This document shows, piece by piece, positions 16,477-25,052 of a DNA stretch of 38,071 nucleotides (position 1 is the stretch's first letter; every line of letters starts with the position of its first letter). The notes below the pieces were generated by a model. It was not told the DNA's origin. It did not search any database and was given only the letters and a program-made list of their open reading frames with translations. The stretch is taken from the NCBI GenBank assembly GCA_035347995.1, contig DAOPQD010000024.1, positions 1 to 38,071 of the forward strand, read 5' to 3'. This DNA is from JAAZNO01 sp012798275 (GTDB lineage: Bacteria; Chloroflexota; Anaerolineae; B4-G1; SLSP01). The position numbers and the translations under genes were made by a program.

Positions 16477-16881
16477 CTACCAGACGTAGCAGATGATCTC
16501 GCCGCCCACGTTGAGCCGGCGAGCTTGCTGCCCGGTCATCACGCCCTTGGGCGTCGACAGGATAGCAATTCCCATCCCGCTGCGCACCCAGGGGATGTCC
16601 GTGACCGGCGTATAGATGCGCCGTCCAGGCTTGCTCACCCGTTTCAAACCAGTGATCACCGGACGTTGGTGCTTGACATCCTCACCCGTGTACTTCAGCC
16701 GCAGGATCAACGTCGGTTGTGGCTGCTCACGAGTGACTTTGTAATCCTCGATGTACCCTTCTTCTTTCAAGATCTTGGCCAGAGCGACTTTCATCCGCGA
16801 GGAAGGCATCGCCACGGTCTCATGCCGTACCATCAAGGCATTACGAACGCGAGTTAGCATATCAGCAATCGGGTCTGTCAT
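16477..16881 (-). CDS. rpsH: 30S ribosomal protein S8
   Basis: A 134-residue primary binder of 16S rRNA helix 21; in E. coli it represses the spc operon. Family hallmarks are MTDPIADMLTRVRNALMVRH and the C-terminal GMGIAILSTPKGVMTGQQAR. It lies between rpsN and rplF. Confidence 0.97.
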   Translation of the reverse strand: MTDPIADMLTRVRNALMVRHETVAMPSSRMKVALAKILKEEGYIEDYKVTREQPQPTLILRLKYTGEDVKHQRPVITGLKRVSKPGRRIYTPVTDIPWVRSGMGIAILSTPKGVMTGQQARRLNVGGEIICYVW

Positions 16882-16894
16882 TCTTCCAACTCCC

Positions 16895-17077
16895 TCACCA
16901 ACTGGACTTCACGATGCCGGGGATCTTGCCCTCCAGCGCCAGTTCCCGCAAGCAGATCCGGCACAAGCCAAAGCGGCGATAGTATCCTCGCGGGCGGCCA
17001 CAACGGCTACAGCGATTGCGCACCCGCACTTTATATTTCCGGCGAGTTTCGCGAACAGGCATTGATTTTTTAGCCAT
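16895..17077 (-). CDS. rpsN: 30S ribosomal protein S14, zinc-binding short form
   Basis: A 60-residue S14 of the short type Z. The zinc-ribbon ligands C23, C26, C39 and C42 are in NRCSRCGRPRGYYRRFGLCR and the following IC. The C-terminus ends GKIPGIVKSSW as expected. The C+ form needs zinc, so the cell may hold a zinc-free paralogue elsewhere. It lies between rplE and rpsH. Confidence 0.97.
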   Translation of the reverse strand: MAKKSMPVRETRRKYKVRVRNRCSRCGRPRGYYRRFGLCRICLRELALEGKIPGIVKSSW

Positions 17078-17092
17078 ATTTACCTCTTCATC

Positions 17093-17632
17093 TCAGGCAT
17101 GGCGAAAGGGCATACCCAACAGTTCCAGCAGCCGACGGGCTTCTTCATCCGTCTCCGCCGTGGTGTTGATGCAGATCTCGAAACCCCGCACCCGATCAAT
17201 CGTGTCATAGCCGATCTCCGGGAAGATGATCTGCTCCCGCAACCCTAAAGTATAGTTACCGTGTCCATCAAACTTGTCCGGGACCCCCCGGAAGTCGCGG
17301 GTACGTGGCAAAGCCACATTCAACAGCCGGTCCAGAAAGTTCCACATCCGCTCCCCGCGCAGCGTCACTTTCACCCCAATGGCCCGCCCCTCGCGCAGCT
17401 TGAACGCCGCCACGGACTTGCGCGCCTTGGTGATCACCGGATGCTGTCCCGTAATGGTCGTGATGTCCCGCACGGCATTTTCGAGCGCCTTGGGATTATC
17501 CAGGGCTTCCCCCATCCCCACATTCAAGACGACCTTGCGCACGCGCGGCACCTGCATCACGTTGGAGTACGCGAACTCCTGCATGAGCGCCGGTACGACT
17601 TCATCCTCATAATGTTTCTTCAGATCTGGCAT
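17093..17632 (-). CDS. rplE: 50S ribosomal protein L5
   Basis: A 179-residue protein of the central protuberance that binds 5S rRNA and contacts P-site tRNA. Recognisable parts are NVMQVPRVRKVVLNVGMGEA, TGQHPVITKARKSVAAFKLR and the C-terminal ICINTTAETDEEARRLLELL. GGAG precedes the ATG. It lies between rplX and rpsN. Confidence 0.97.
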   Translation of the reverse strand: MPDLKKHYEDEVVPALMQEFAYSNVMQVPRVRKVVLNVGMGEALDNPKALENAVRDITTITGQHPVITKARKSVAAFKLREGRAIGVKVTLRGERMWNFLDRLLNVALPRTRDFRGVPDKFDGHGNYTLGLREQIIFPEIGYDTIDRVRGFEICINTTAETDEEARRLLELLGMPFRHA

Positions 17633-17644
17633 ACGTCATACTCC

Positions 17645-17968
17645 TCAGTCAATGACCGCCTGGCACTTGTGGCACACGCGCACCTTGCTCCCGTCTTCGG
17701 TGACTTCAAACCCCACCCGGGTGGCGGCCTTGCAGTGCGGGCACACCAGCATCACATTCGACAGGTGAATGGGGGCTTCGTACTGAATCCGCCCCGCCTG
17801 CACCTGCGACCGCCCGGCGCGTACTGCGCGCTGGTGCTTGGTGATCATGTTCACCTTGGAAACCACCACCCGTTGCTCTTTGGGCAAAACGCGCAAGACC
17901 GTGCCGCGCCGGCCACGATCCTCACCGGCAATGACTTCTACAGTATCATCTTTCTTTATGCGATTCAT
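17645..17968 (-). CDS. rplX: 50S ribosomal protein L24
   Basis: A 107-residue assembly-initiator protein with a KOW domain at the start (KKDDTVEVIAGEDRGRRGTV). The segment VVVSKVNMITKHQRAVRAGR and the C-terminal CPHCKAATRVGFEVTEDGSK with VRVCHKCQAVID follow. The two CxxC pairs (PHCKAA region and CHKC) suggest a zinc-binding C-terminus, as seen in part of the family. Confidence 0.97.
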   Translation of the reverse strand: MNRIKKDDTVEVIAGEDRGRRGTVLRVLPKEQRVVVSKVNMITKHQRAVRAGRSQVQAGRIQYEAPIHLSNVMLVCPHCKAATRVGFEVTEDGSKVRVCHKCQAVID

Positions 17969-17987
17969 CCTTCCACCTCATCACCGG

Positions 17988-18359
17988 TCACAGCACTTCG
18001 GGAGCCAGCGAGACGATCTTCATGAAACCCTTCTCGCGCAGCTCGCGGGCCACCGGCCCAAAAATACGCGTCCCGCGCGGATTGAGACCCGTGGCATCCA
18101 GAATGACCGCAGCGTTGTCGTCGAAGCGGATGTACGACCCATCCGAGCGCCGATACTCCTTGGCCACCCGCACGATCACCGCGCGTACGACCTCTCCCTT
18201 TTTGACCGAAGCCGTCGGCGAGGAAGATTTCACGGCCGCGACAATCACATCCCCCACACTGCCATACTTGCGGCGGGACCCTCCCATCACGTGGATGCAC
18301 AGAATTTCCTGCGCCCCCGTGTTGTCAGCGATGACCAAACGCGTTTCCTTTTGAATCAT
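17988..18359 (-). CDS. rplN: 50S ribosomal protein L14
   Basis: A 123-residue protein at the subunit interface that contacts 16S rRNA (bridge B5/B8) and is the target of the silencing factor RsfS. Family segments are MIQKETRLVIADNTGAQEIL, KKGEVVRAVIVRVAKEYRRS and the C-terminal FMKIVSLAPEVL. GGAGG precedes the ATG. Confidence 0.97.
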   Translation of the reverse strand: MIQKETRLVIADNTGAQEILCIHVMGGSRRKYGSVGDVIVAAVKSSSPTASVKKGEVVRAVIVRVAKEYRRSDGSYIRFDDNAAVILDATGLNPRGTRIFGPVARELREKGFMKIVSLAPEVL

Positions 18360-18368
18360 CGCTGCCTC

Positions 18369-18620
18369 CTATGCCGCACGTTCCAGAATCGTCTCAACCG
18401 TCCAGCGCTTGTGGCGGCTCAGCGGGCGACTTTCCACGATCCGCACTTTATCCCCCACGCGACAGGCATTCCCCTCATCGTGGGCCATGTATTTCTTGGC
18501 CGAGGTCACTACCTTCTGGTACAACGGATGCCGATAGCGACGCTCTACCCTGACGACCACTGTCTTTTCCATCTTATCGCTGGTGACTATCCCGACCAGC
18601 TGTTTGCGACGCTCTTTCAT
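18369..18620 (-). CDS. rpsQ: 30S ribosomal protein S17
   Basis: An 83-residue primary 16S rRNA-binding protein with an OB-fold. It shows LVGIVTSDKMEKTVVVRVER, HPLYQKVVTSAKKYMAHDEG and GDKVRIVESRPLSRHKRW. Its ATG overlaps the end of rpmC by four bases (ATGA), so the two are translationally coupled. Confidence 0.97.
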   Translation of the reverse strand: MKERRKQLVGIVTSDKMEKTVVVRVERRYRHPLYQKVVTSAKKYMAHDEGNACRVGDKVRIVESRPLSRHKRWTVETILERAA

Positions 18621-18835
18621 GCCGCGCCTCCTTCTTCCGACTCCTGAGCCAGTTCCCGCTCCCGGAGCACTGTCAACATGCGTGCAATCTCACGGCGCAC
18701 CGCCCGCATCCGATTGAAGTCCTCCAGACTGCCGGCGTACCATTGCTGACGCAAGTTGAACCACTCGCGCCGGGTCTCGGCCAGGCGCACCCGCATTTCA
18801 TCCAGCGTTAGTTCGCGCAATTCACTCGTTTGCAT
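18617..18835 (-). CDS. rpmC: 50S ribosomal protein L29
   Basis: A 72-residue helical-hairpin protein at the peptide exit, a docking site for trigger factor and SRP. It has SELRELTLDEMRVRLAETRR and LRQQWYAGSLEDFNRMRAVR, then IARMLTVLRERE. Its start lies 14 bases inside the end of rplP and its end overlaps rpsQ, so it sits in a tightly coupled triplet. Confidence 0.96.
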   Translation of the reverse strand: MQTSELRELTLDEMRVRLAETRREWFNLRQQWYAGSLEDFNRMRAVRREIARMLTVLRERELAQESEEGGAA

Positions 18836-19274
18836 GGCTCACTTCTCCTGGCAGCTGCTCCCCGAGTTCCACACGGGTAATGACCTGGGTGCGGATAGGC
18901 AGCTTGTGGGCCGCCAGGCGCAAGGCCTCCCGCGCCACGTCATCCGGCACACCCGCGAGCTCGAACAATACCCGTCCGGGGCGCACCACCGCTACCCAGT
19001 GATCCACCGCGCCCTTACCCTTACCCATGCGCGTTTCCGCCGGTTTCGCAGTCACCGGTTTGTCCGGGAAAATGCGAATCCAATACTTGCCGCGACGCTT
19101 CATGTAGCGCACAATCGCGCGTCGGGCAGCTTCAATCTGTCGCGCCGTAATCCAGGAAGGCTCCAGCGCTTGCAGCCCGATATCCCCGAAGGCAATATCC
19201 ATGCCGCGCCCCGCCTTGCCCTTCATGCGTCCGCGATGTTGTTTGCGGTATTTGACCCGCTTCGGCATCAACAT
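18822..19274 (-). CDS. rplP: 50S ribosomal protein L16
   Basis: A 150-residue protein near the A site that organises 23S rRNA domain V. It starts MLMPKRVKYRKQHRGRMKGK; the ATG at 19274 has GGAGG seven bases upstream, and the MLMPKR start is typical. Other hallmarks are AFGDIGLQALEPSWITARQI and RMGKGKGAVDHWVAVVRPGR. The arginine hydroxylated by YcfD in E. coli lies in the KPxETRMGKGKG region, which is conserved here. Confidence 0.97.
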   Translation of the reverse strand: MLMPKRVKYRKQHRGRMKGKAGRGMDIAFGDIGLQALEPSWITARQIEAARRAIVRYMKRRGKYWIRIFPDKPVTAKPAETRMGKGKGAVDHWVAVVRPGRVLFELAGVPDDVAREALRLAAHKLPIRTQVITRVELGEQLPGEVSHANE

Positions 19275-19308
19275 AGCACTTCCTCCATGCTCCCTTGTCA
19301 GCGCCGGC

Positions 19309-20022
19309 TTAGCGGCGCGGCTTCTGGGGCTCGCCAGCTACTTCGGCCCCGGCAGCAGGCGCGACAGGCTTAGGGAGAACCTCCCCCATGTAAATCCACA
19401 CCTTCACGCCAATACGCCCGTAAGTCGTCAGCGCCTCGTCCTGGGCATAGTCAATGTCCGCGCGCAGGGTCTGCAAGGGAACGCGCCCTTCGCGCATGGT
19501 CTCACGGCGCGCCATTTCCGAGCCCGAAAGACGACCGCTGCACACGATTTTGATCCCCTGAGCGCCGGCGCGCATGGCCTGTCGCACCGCGCGCTTCATC
19601 GCCCGGCTGTGATAGATACGCCGCTCCAGCTGCGCCACGATGTTCTCCGCCACCAGGTGCGCGTCCAGATCAGGCGTTTCCACCTCCTGCACGTCCACAT
19701 GCACGCGCTTGCCGCCGGTCAGCTCTTCCAGGCTCTGGCGCAGGATTTTGACGTTCTCGCCCTTGCGCCCAATGACCACGCCCGGGCGCGCTGTGCGGAT
19801 GATGACCGAGACCTGATTGGGCGGGAAACGTTCAATCTCCACCCGCGAGAGGCTCGATTGCCCATCCTTGGCGCGGCTGCGCATTTCCTTTTCCACCAAC
19901 TCCCGAATCTGCCGATCTTCCTTCAACAGGTCGGCATACGTGCGCCCTTCTGCATACCACCGCGACTGCCAATCGCGGATGATCTTCAGGCGGAAACCGT
20001 AGGGATGAACTTTGCGACCCAA
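19309..20022 (-). CDS. rpsC: 30S ribosomal protein S3
   Basis: A protein of about 237 residues at the mRNA entry tunnel of the small subunit. The N-terminus GRKVHPYGFRLKIIRDWQSR, the KH domain with VIRTARPGVVIGRKGENVKI and the C-terminal YGRIGVKVWIYMGEVLP are typical. No ATG fits: the frame starts with a TTG at 20022, just before GRKVHP and with GGAGG six bases upstream. Longer in-frame starts run into rplV and are rejected. A Pro/Ala/Gly tail ends the protein. Confidence 0.96.
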   Translation of the reverse strand: MGRKVHPYGFRLKIIRDWQSRWYAEGRTYADLLKEDRQIRELVEKEMRSRAKDGQSSLSRVEIERFPPNQVSVIIRTARPGVVIGRKGENVKILRQSLEELTGGKRVHVDVQEVETPDLDAHLVAENIVAQLERRIYHSRAMKRAVRQAMRAGAQGIKIVCSGRLSGSEMARRETMREGRVPLQTLRADIDYAQDEALTTYGRIGVKVWIYMGEVLPKPVAPAAGAEVAGEPQKPRR

Positions 20023-20036
20023 GATGTGCCTCCTTC

Positions 20037-20393
20037 TTACGCTGCCCGTTCTTCGAGCACCACCGTGATGTGGGAAGAACGCTTCCGAATCGGACGATAC
20101 CGCCCCCGGCTCCCCCACTGCGCGCGCCAACCCTTGCCCGGCATGACCCCGCTGGCCTCATCCGCCACCAGGTGCACGATGACCAGATGATCCGTGTCCA
20201 GCCCCTTCTCACTGGCATTGGCAATGGCTGACTGCAACAGTTTGACCACCGGCCCCGCCGCGGCATGAGGCATGGCCTTCAACAGCGTCACGGCCTGTTG
20301 CGCCTCCATCCCCCGCACCGGTTCCAGAATCCGCCGCACCTTGCGCGGCGCCATGGGTATATACTTTGCTTGCGCTCTCACTTGTTCTTCCAT
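20037..20393 (-). CDS. rplV: 50S ribosomal protein L22
   Basis: A 118-residue protein whose beta-hairpin lines the exit tunnel. It shows AQAKYIPMAPRKVRRILEPV, LLQSAIANASEKGLDTDHLV and the hairpin region GWRAQWGSRGRYRPIRKRSS. GGAGG precedes the ATG. Changes in this hairpin give macrolide resistance in other bacteria; I cannot judge its effect here. Order rpsS-rplV-rpsC is classical. Confidence 0.97.
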   Translation of the reverse strand: MEEQVRAQAKYIPMAPRKVRRILEPVRGMEAQQAVTLLKAMPHAAAGPVVKLLQSAIANASEKGLDTDHLVIVHLVADEASGVMPGKGWRAQWGSRGRYRPIRKRSSHITVVLEERAA

Positions 20394-20404
20394 ACCGGCG
20401 CCTC

Positions 20405-20686
20405 CTACTCTACCCGACCCTTCTTTTCCCTGGTGATATGCCCCCGGAAAGTCCGCGTCGGGGCAAATTCACCCAGCCGATGGCCCACCATGTTCTCGGT
20501 GATGTAAATCGGCACATGGCGCCGCCCGTCATGGACCGCAATCGTGTGGCCCACCATGATCGGGAAGATAACGGAGGCTCGCGACCAGGTGCGAATGACG
20601 CGCTTCTGCCCGGCGCGATTCATCTCTTCAATCTTCTTGTACAGCTTCGGCTCGATAAACGGCCCTTTTTTCAGCGAACGTGACAT
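20405..20686 (-). CDS. rpsS: 30S ribosomal protein S19
   Basis: A 93-residue head protein of the small subunit that partners S13 and contacts A-site tRNA. It starts MSRSLKKGPFIEPKLYKKIE and contains IRTWSRASVIFPIMVGHTIA and ENMVGHRLGEFAPTRTFRGH. It lies between rplB and rplV. Confidence 0.97.
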   Translation of the reverse strand: MSRSLKKGPFIEPKLYKKIEEMNRAGQKRVIRTWSRASVIFPIMVGHTIAVHDGRRHVPIYITENMVGHRLGEFAPTRTFRGHITREKKGRVE

Positions 20687-20703
20687 GCTAGCCTCCTCTG
20701 CGC

Positions 20704-21540
20704 TTAGCGCCCAGCGTTCCGCCGGCGAACGATGTACTTATCGGTAGACTTATTGCGCCGGGTCTTGCGGCCCAAAGTGTACCACCCCCAGGGCGACTTC
20801 GGCCCGGGCATCCCAATGGGCGAACGCCCTTCACCGCCGCCATGCGGATGGTCGCGCGGGGACATCGCTGAGCCGCGCACCGTCGGCCGCCATCCCAACC
20901 AACGCTTGCGTCCCGCCTTGCCCAACTTGATGTTGGCATGTTCCACGTTGCCGACCTGCCCGATGGTGGCCATGCATTCTTTGCGCACCAGCCGCATCTC
21001 GGTGCTGGGCATCCGCAAGGTGACGAAATCACCTTCCTTCGCCAACACCTGCGCGGAAGTCCCCGCGGCCCGCACCAGTTGCCCCCCCTTGCCGGGCTCC
21101 AGCTCGACATTGTGAACGATCGTCCCCAAGGGCAGGTTCGCCAGCATCGTCGCATTCCCGACGCTGATTTCCACCGTCTCCTTATCGCTGACGACGGTCG
21201 CGCCCACCTTGAGGCCCAAGGGCGCCAGGATGTAACGCTTCTCGCCATCAACATAGTGCAGCAAGGCAATGCGTGCGGAGCGATTCGGATCGTACTCAAT
21301 GGTCGCCACCCGCGCCGGCACTCCCAGCTTATCCCGGCGGAAATCAATCACGCGGTACTGGCGCGGATGCCCACCGCCACGATGCCGCACAGTCACCCGG
21401 CCATACGCATTGCGGCCCGCCTTCTTCTTCAGCGGCGTGACCAGCGCGCGCTCCGGCCTGGCGCGCGTAATCTCCTCATACGTGTACCCGGTCATCCCGC
21501 GGCGACCGGGGGAAGTAGGCTTGAACTTCTTGATTCCCAT
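20704..21540 (-). CDS. rplB: 50S ribosomal protein L2
   Basis: A 278-residue protein close to the peptidyl transferase centre and essential for subunit joining. Landmarks are the N-terminal KKFKPTSPGRRGMTGYTYEE, RHRGGGHPRQYRVIDFRRDK, the universally conserved histidine-containing HPHGGGEGRSPIGMPGPKSP and the tail GRKTRRNKSTDKYIVRRR. The ATG at 21540 is one base after the rplW stop and has GGAGG six bases upstream; a longer in-frame start would overlap rplW. Confidence 0.98.
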   Translation of the reverse strand: MGIKKFKPTSPGRRGMTGYTYEEITRARPERALVTPLKKKAGRNAYGRVTVRHRGGGHPRQYRVIDFRRDKLGVPARVATIEYDPNRSARIALLHYVDGEKRYILAPLGLKVGATVVSDKETVEISVGNATMLANLPLGTIVHNVELEPGKGGQLVRAAGTSAQVLAKEGDFVTLRMPSTEMRLVRKECMATIGQVGNVEHANIKLGKAGRKRWLGWRPTVRGSAMSPRDHPHGGGEGRSPIGMPGPKSPWGWYTLGRKTRRNKSTDKYIVRRRNAGR

Positions 21541-21541
21541 G

Positions 21542-21829
21542 CTACGCCTCCAGAGCGTCAATCCGTTGACCCTGAGCCACCGTGACGACAGCTTTCTTCC
21601 ACGCCGGAAGATGCACCGTCGCCTTGCGCCCACGTGTGTGACGGATCTTGGCCGGCATATTCATCACGTTGACAGCCACTACGTCCACACTGTAGATCTC
21701 TGCCACCGCGTCACGAATCTGTTGCTTATTGGCGCGGCGATGCACCTGGAAAGTGTACTGCCGCAATGCCTTGCGCGACTCGGATTTTTCCGTTGTAATC
21801 GGTCGAATGATCACGTCATAAATATCCAT
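21542..21829 (-). CDS. rplW: 50S ribosomal protein L23
   Basis: A 95-residue protein at the tunnel exit, the docking site for trigger factor and SRP. It has DVIIRPITTEKSESRKALRQ, YTFQVHRRANKQQIRDAVAE and VVAVNVMNMPAKIRHTRGRK. The gap to rplD is only 5 bases and to rplB one base, so the three genes are tightly coupled. Confidence 0.97.
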   Translation of the reverse strand: MDIYDVIIRPITTEKSESRKALRQYTFQVHRRANKQQIRDAVAEIYSVDVVAVNVMNMPAKIRHTRGRKATVHLPAWKKAVVTVAQGQRIDALEA

Positions 21830-21834
21830 GCCCG

Positions 21835-22476
21835 TTACTCCGTCGCCTTGCGCCGCGCCAGAAGCGTGTCCACCACTTCCAGAGCGCCCAAGGGAATGAT
21901 GACATGATCGGAACCCAAAAGATCCCGCACATTCACATAGCTGGCGCGCAGCGTCTGCACCGTCGGCAGATTGCGCACCGAGCGCTCGATGGCCTCATTC
22001 CGCTCCGGCAGCAAAATCAGCACCTTGCCTTGATCCACCGCCAGACTCTTCAGCACCTTGAGCATCTCCCTGGTCTTCGGAGCTTCCATCGCCAATGTCT
22101 CCACCACCACGATTTGCTGAGCCGCCGCCTTCGCCGAAAGCGCCGACCGCACCGCTGCATGGCGCATCTCCCGGGGCATCCGCTTGGTATAATCTCGCGG
22201 CTTGGGACCGTGCGCAATTCCGCCCCCCACAAAGAGGTTAGCGCTGCGGCTTCCATGACGCGCCCGACCGGTACCCTTTTGGCGATACCACTTGGCCGTC
22301 GTGCGATTGTTCTCGCCCCGCGTCTTGGTGCTATGAGTCCCCTGCCGCGCATTGGCCAGCTGCAACACCAACGCCTGATGCATCAGCGGAACATTGACCG
22401 GAGCTTCAAAAATGTCCGGGCGCAGCTCGATTTCCTGAACCTGCTCGCCCTGCATATTCAACACCGGAACGCGCAT
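21835..22476 (-). CDS. rplD: 50S ribosomal protein L4
   Basis: A 213-residue protein with a globular domain and a long loop lining the exit tunnel. The loop is seen as TRGENNRTTAKWYRQKGTGR and RARHGSRSANLFVGGGIAHG. In E. coli L4 represses its own S10 operon by binding the mRNA leader. A structured RNA leader sits upstream of the neighbouring rplC here, so autoregulation by L4 or another protein of the operon is a possibility, not shown. The gap to rplC is two bases. Confidence 0.97.
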   Translation of the reverse strand: MRVPVLNMQGEQVQEIELRPDIFEAPVNVPLMHQALVLQLANARQGTHSTKTRGENNRTTAKWYRQKGTGRARHGSRSANLFVGGGIAHGPKPRDYTKRMPREMRHAAVRSALSAKAAAQQIVVVETLAMEAPKTREMLKVLKSLAVDQGKVLILLPERNEAIERSVRNLPTVQTLRASYVNVRDLLGSDHVIIPLGALEVVDTLLARRKATE

Positions 22477-22478
22477 CT

Positions 22479-23129
22479 CTACTTTCCTCCCTTGGCGACC
22501 TTCTGCTTGCGAGCCAGCTTGACCAACACTAAGCCGCCGTTCGGACCGGGGACACTACCGTTGACAGCCAAGAGGTTACGCTCAGGGTCCACCAACACCA
22601 CTTCGATATTCTGGGACGTGACACGCTCGGCGCCCATATGCCCGGGCATGTGCGCATTCTTCCAGATATGACCGGGAGACGAGCCGGCGCCGATCGAACC
22701 GACGCGCCGCTCACGATCCGACTGACCGTGCGTGTGGGGCCCGCCGCCCATCCCATGACGCTTCACCACCCCCGCGAAGCCCCGGCCCTTGGACGTGCCA
22801 ATCACGTCCACCCGCTCACCCGGAGCAAAGACATCGGCTTTGATGACCTGACCGACCTCGTACTGCTCATCCTCGCGGATACGCAGCTCCCGCAGATGAC
22901 GCAACAACGGCACGCCCGAATGCTCCAGATGCCCTCGCTCGCCCTTGCTCAAGTGCTTGGCCTTATCCGGCTCATACCCGAGCTGCACGGCGCGATACCC
23001 ATCTTTCTCCGGGGTCCGCACTTGCGTCACATAGCATGGCCCTACTGACAGGACCGTCACGGCGACCACTTCACCGTCGTCCTTGATCACCTGGGTCATT
23101 CCCACTTTCTTCCCCAAAATGCCTTTCAT
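22479..23129 (-). CDS. rplC: 50S ribosomal protein L3
   Basis: A 216-residue early-assembly protein whose loop reaches the peptidyl transferase centre. It starts GILGKKVGMTQVIKDDGEVV and has SKGRGFAGVVKRHGMGGGPH and HGQSDRERRVGSIGAGSSPG, then MPGHMGAERVTSQNIEVVLV. The usual PGRVFKGKKMPGR loop is changed to PGHIWKNAHMPGH. AGGAGG precedes the ATG, though with a long spacer of about 11 bases. It is separated from rpsJ by a 243-base structured gap. Confidence 0.97.
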   Translation of the reverse strand: MKGILGKKVGMTQVIKDDGEVVAVTVLSVGPCYVTQVRTPEKDGYRAVQLGYEPDKAKHLSKGERGHLEHSGVPLLRHLRELRIREDEQYEVGQVIKADVFAPGERVDVIGTSKGRGFAGVVKRHGMGGGPHTHGQSDRERRVGSIGAGSSPGHIWKNAHMPGHMGAERVTSQNIEVVLVDPERNLLAVNGSVPGPNGGLVLVKLARKQKVAKGGK

Positions 23130-23151
23130 AAACTCTGCTTCCTCCTTGGGA

Positions 23152-23307
23152 CTGCCGGTGTAAGGCCCACCGCATCATCCCTTTTGATCACGCCTCGCTG
23201 CAACCGGGGTTTCCCCCGCCGGCAGCTCAGGACATGCTCCCACGCCCGGCTTTCGCCCACAACTTCCCCCCTGGACACGAGCTGTTACCAGCACCTGCCC
23301 AGGGGGG
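23152..23307 (-). ncRNA. Structured mRNA leader between rpsJ and rplC, candidate r-protein regulatory element
   Basis: The 243-base gap (23130-23372) holds no reading frame but several paired segments. In - strand RNA order: (a) a 9-bp GC clamp (23299-23307 with 23266-23274) enclosing a broken helix and an apical stem (23281-23284 with 23289-23292) closed by a GUAA tetraloop; (b) a 5-bp stem at 23205-23218 with a GAAA tetraloop; (c) a 7-bp helix pairing 23219-23225 with 23152-23158, enclosing region (23159-23218). The last helix ends about 20 bases before the rplC start, close enough to influence its translation. No T-run follows, so control of translation or RNA stability is more likely than termination. 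No good promoter is seen in the gap. Confidence 0.5.
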
Positions 23308-23372
23308 ATGCAAATCGGTGTTACCATCAACCCTGCACCGCGAACGCCACAGCGCTGACGTTAAACTCCGAC

Positions 23373-23681
23373 TTACAACTTAATTTCAATATCCACGCCG
23401 GCCGGCATATTGAGCCGCATCAAAGTATCAATCGTCTTCGAATCCGGCTCCATAATATCAATCAGTCGTTTGTGAGTGCGAATCTCAAAGTGCTCGTGAC
23501 TATCTTTATCAATGAAGGTGGAACGTCGCACCGTAAAACGCTCGATCTTCGTCGGCAGCGGTACAGGCCCAACCACACGGGCGCCGGTGCGTTCAGCCGC
23601 CTCGACAATCCGACGCGCGGACTCGTCCAGAATCCGATGATCGTAGCCCTTGAGCCGAATACGAATACGTTGTTTTGCCAT
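23373..23681 (-). CDS. rpsJ: 30S ribosomal protein S10
   Basis: A 102-residue head protein of the small subunit that also acts as NusE in transcription antitermination. It starts MAKQRIRIRLKGYDHRILDE and has RVVGPVPLPTKIERFTVRRS and HEHFEIRTHKRLIDIMEP. It follows tuf by 39 bases and is followed by an unusually long gap before rplC. Confidence 0.97.
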   Translation of the reverse strand: MAKQRIRIRLKGYDHRILDESARRIVEAAERTGARVVGPVPLPTKIERFTVRRSTFIDKDSHEHFEIRTHKRLIDIMEPDSKTIDTLMRLNMPAGVDIEIKL

Positions 23682-23720
23682 TGCTCACATCACCTGAAGT
23701 TCGGTTTCAGTACGCCGGGT

Positions 23721-24938
<1,218 letters not shown>

Positions 24939-25052
24939 TCTTTGCTTCTCCTTCTGTGAATACTATGAGTGCTAAATGTGATTGTATCTTGAGGCCTGCC
25001 TCGCTGGCGCCGCTTCAAGTCACCCTCTCCACGTCAGTCCACCTGCCAGGCA

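Noticed and set aside
15790..16857. Open frame of 355 codons on the + strand opposite rplF and rpsH
   Set aside because: Shadow of conserved ribosomal protein genes, with no domain or start signal.
24939..25052. Separate promoter for tuf in the fusA-tuf gap
   Set aside because: TACAAT is present, but no -35 lies at an acceptable distance; the nearest TTGAAG is 26 bases away.
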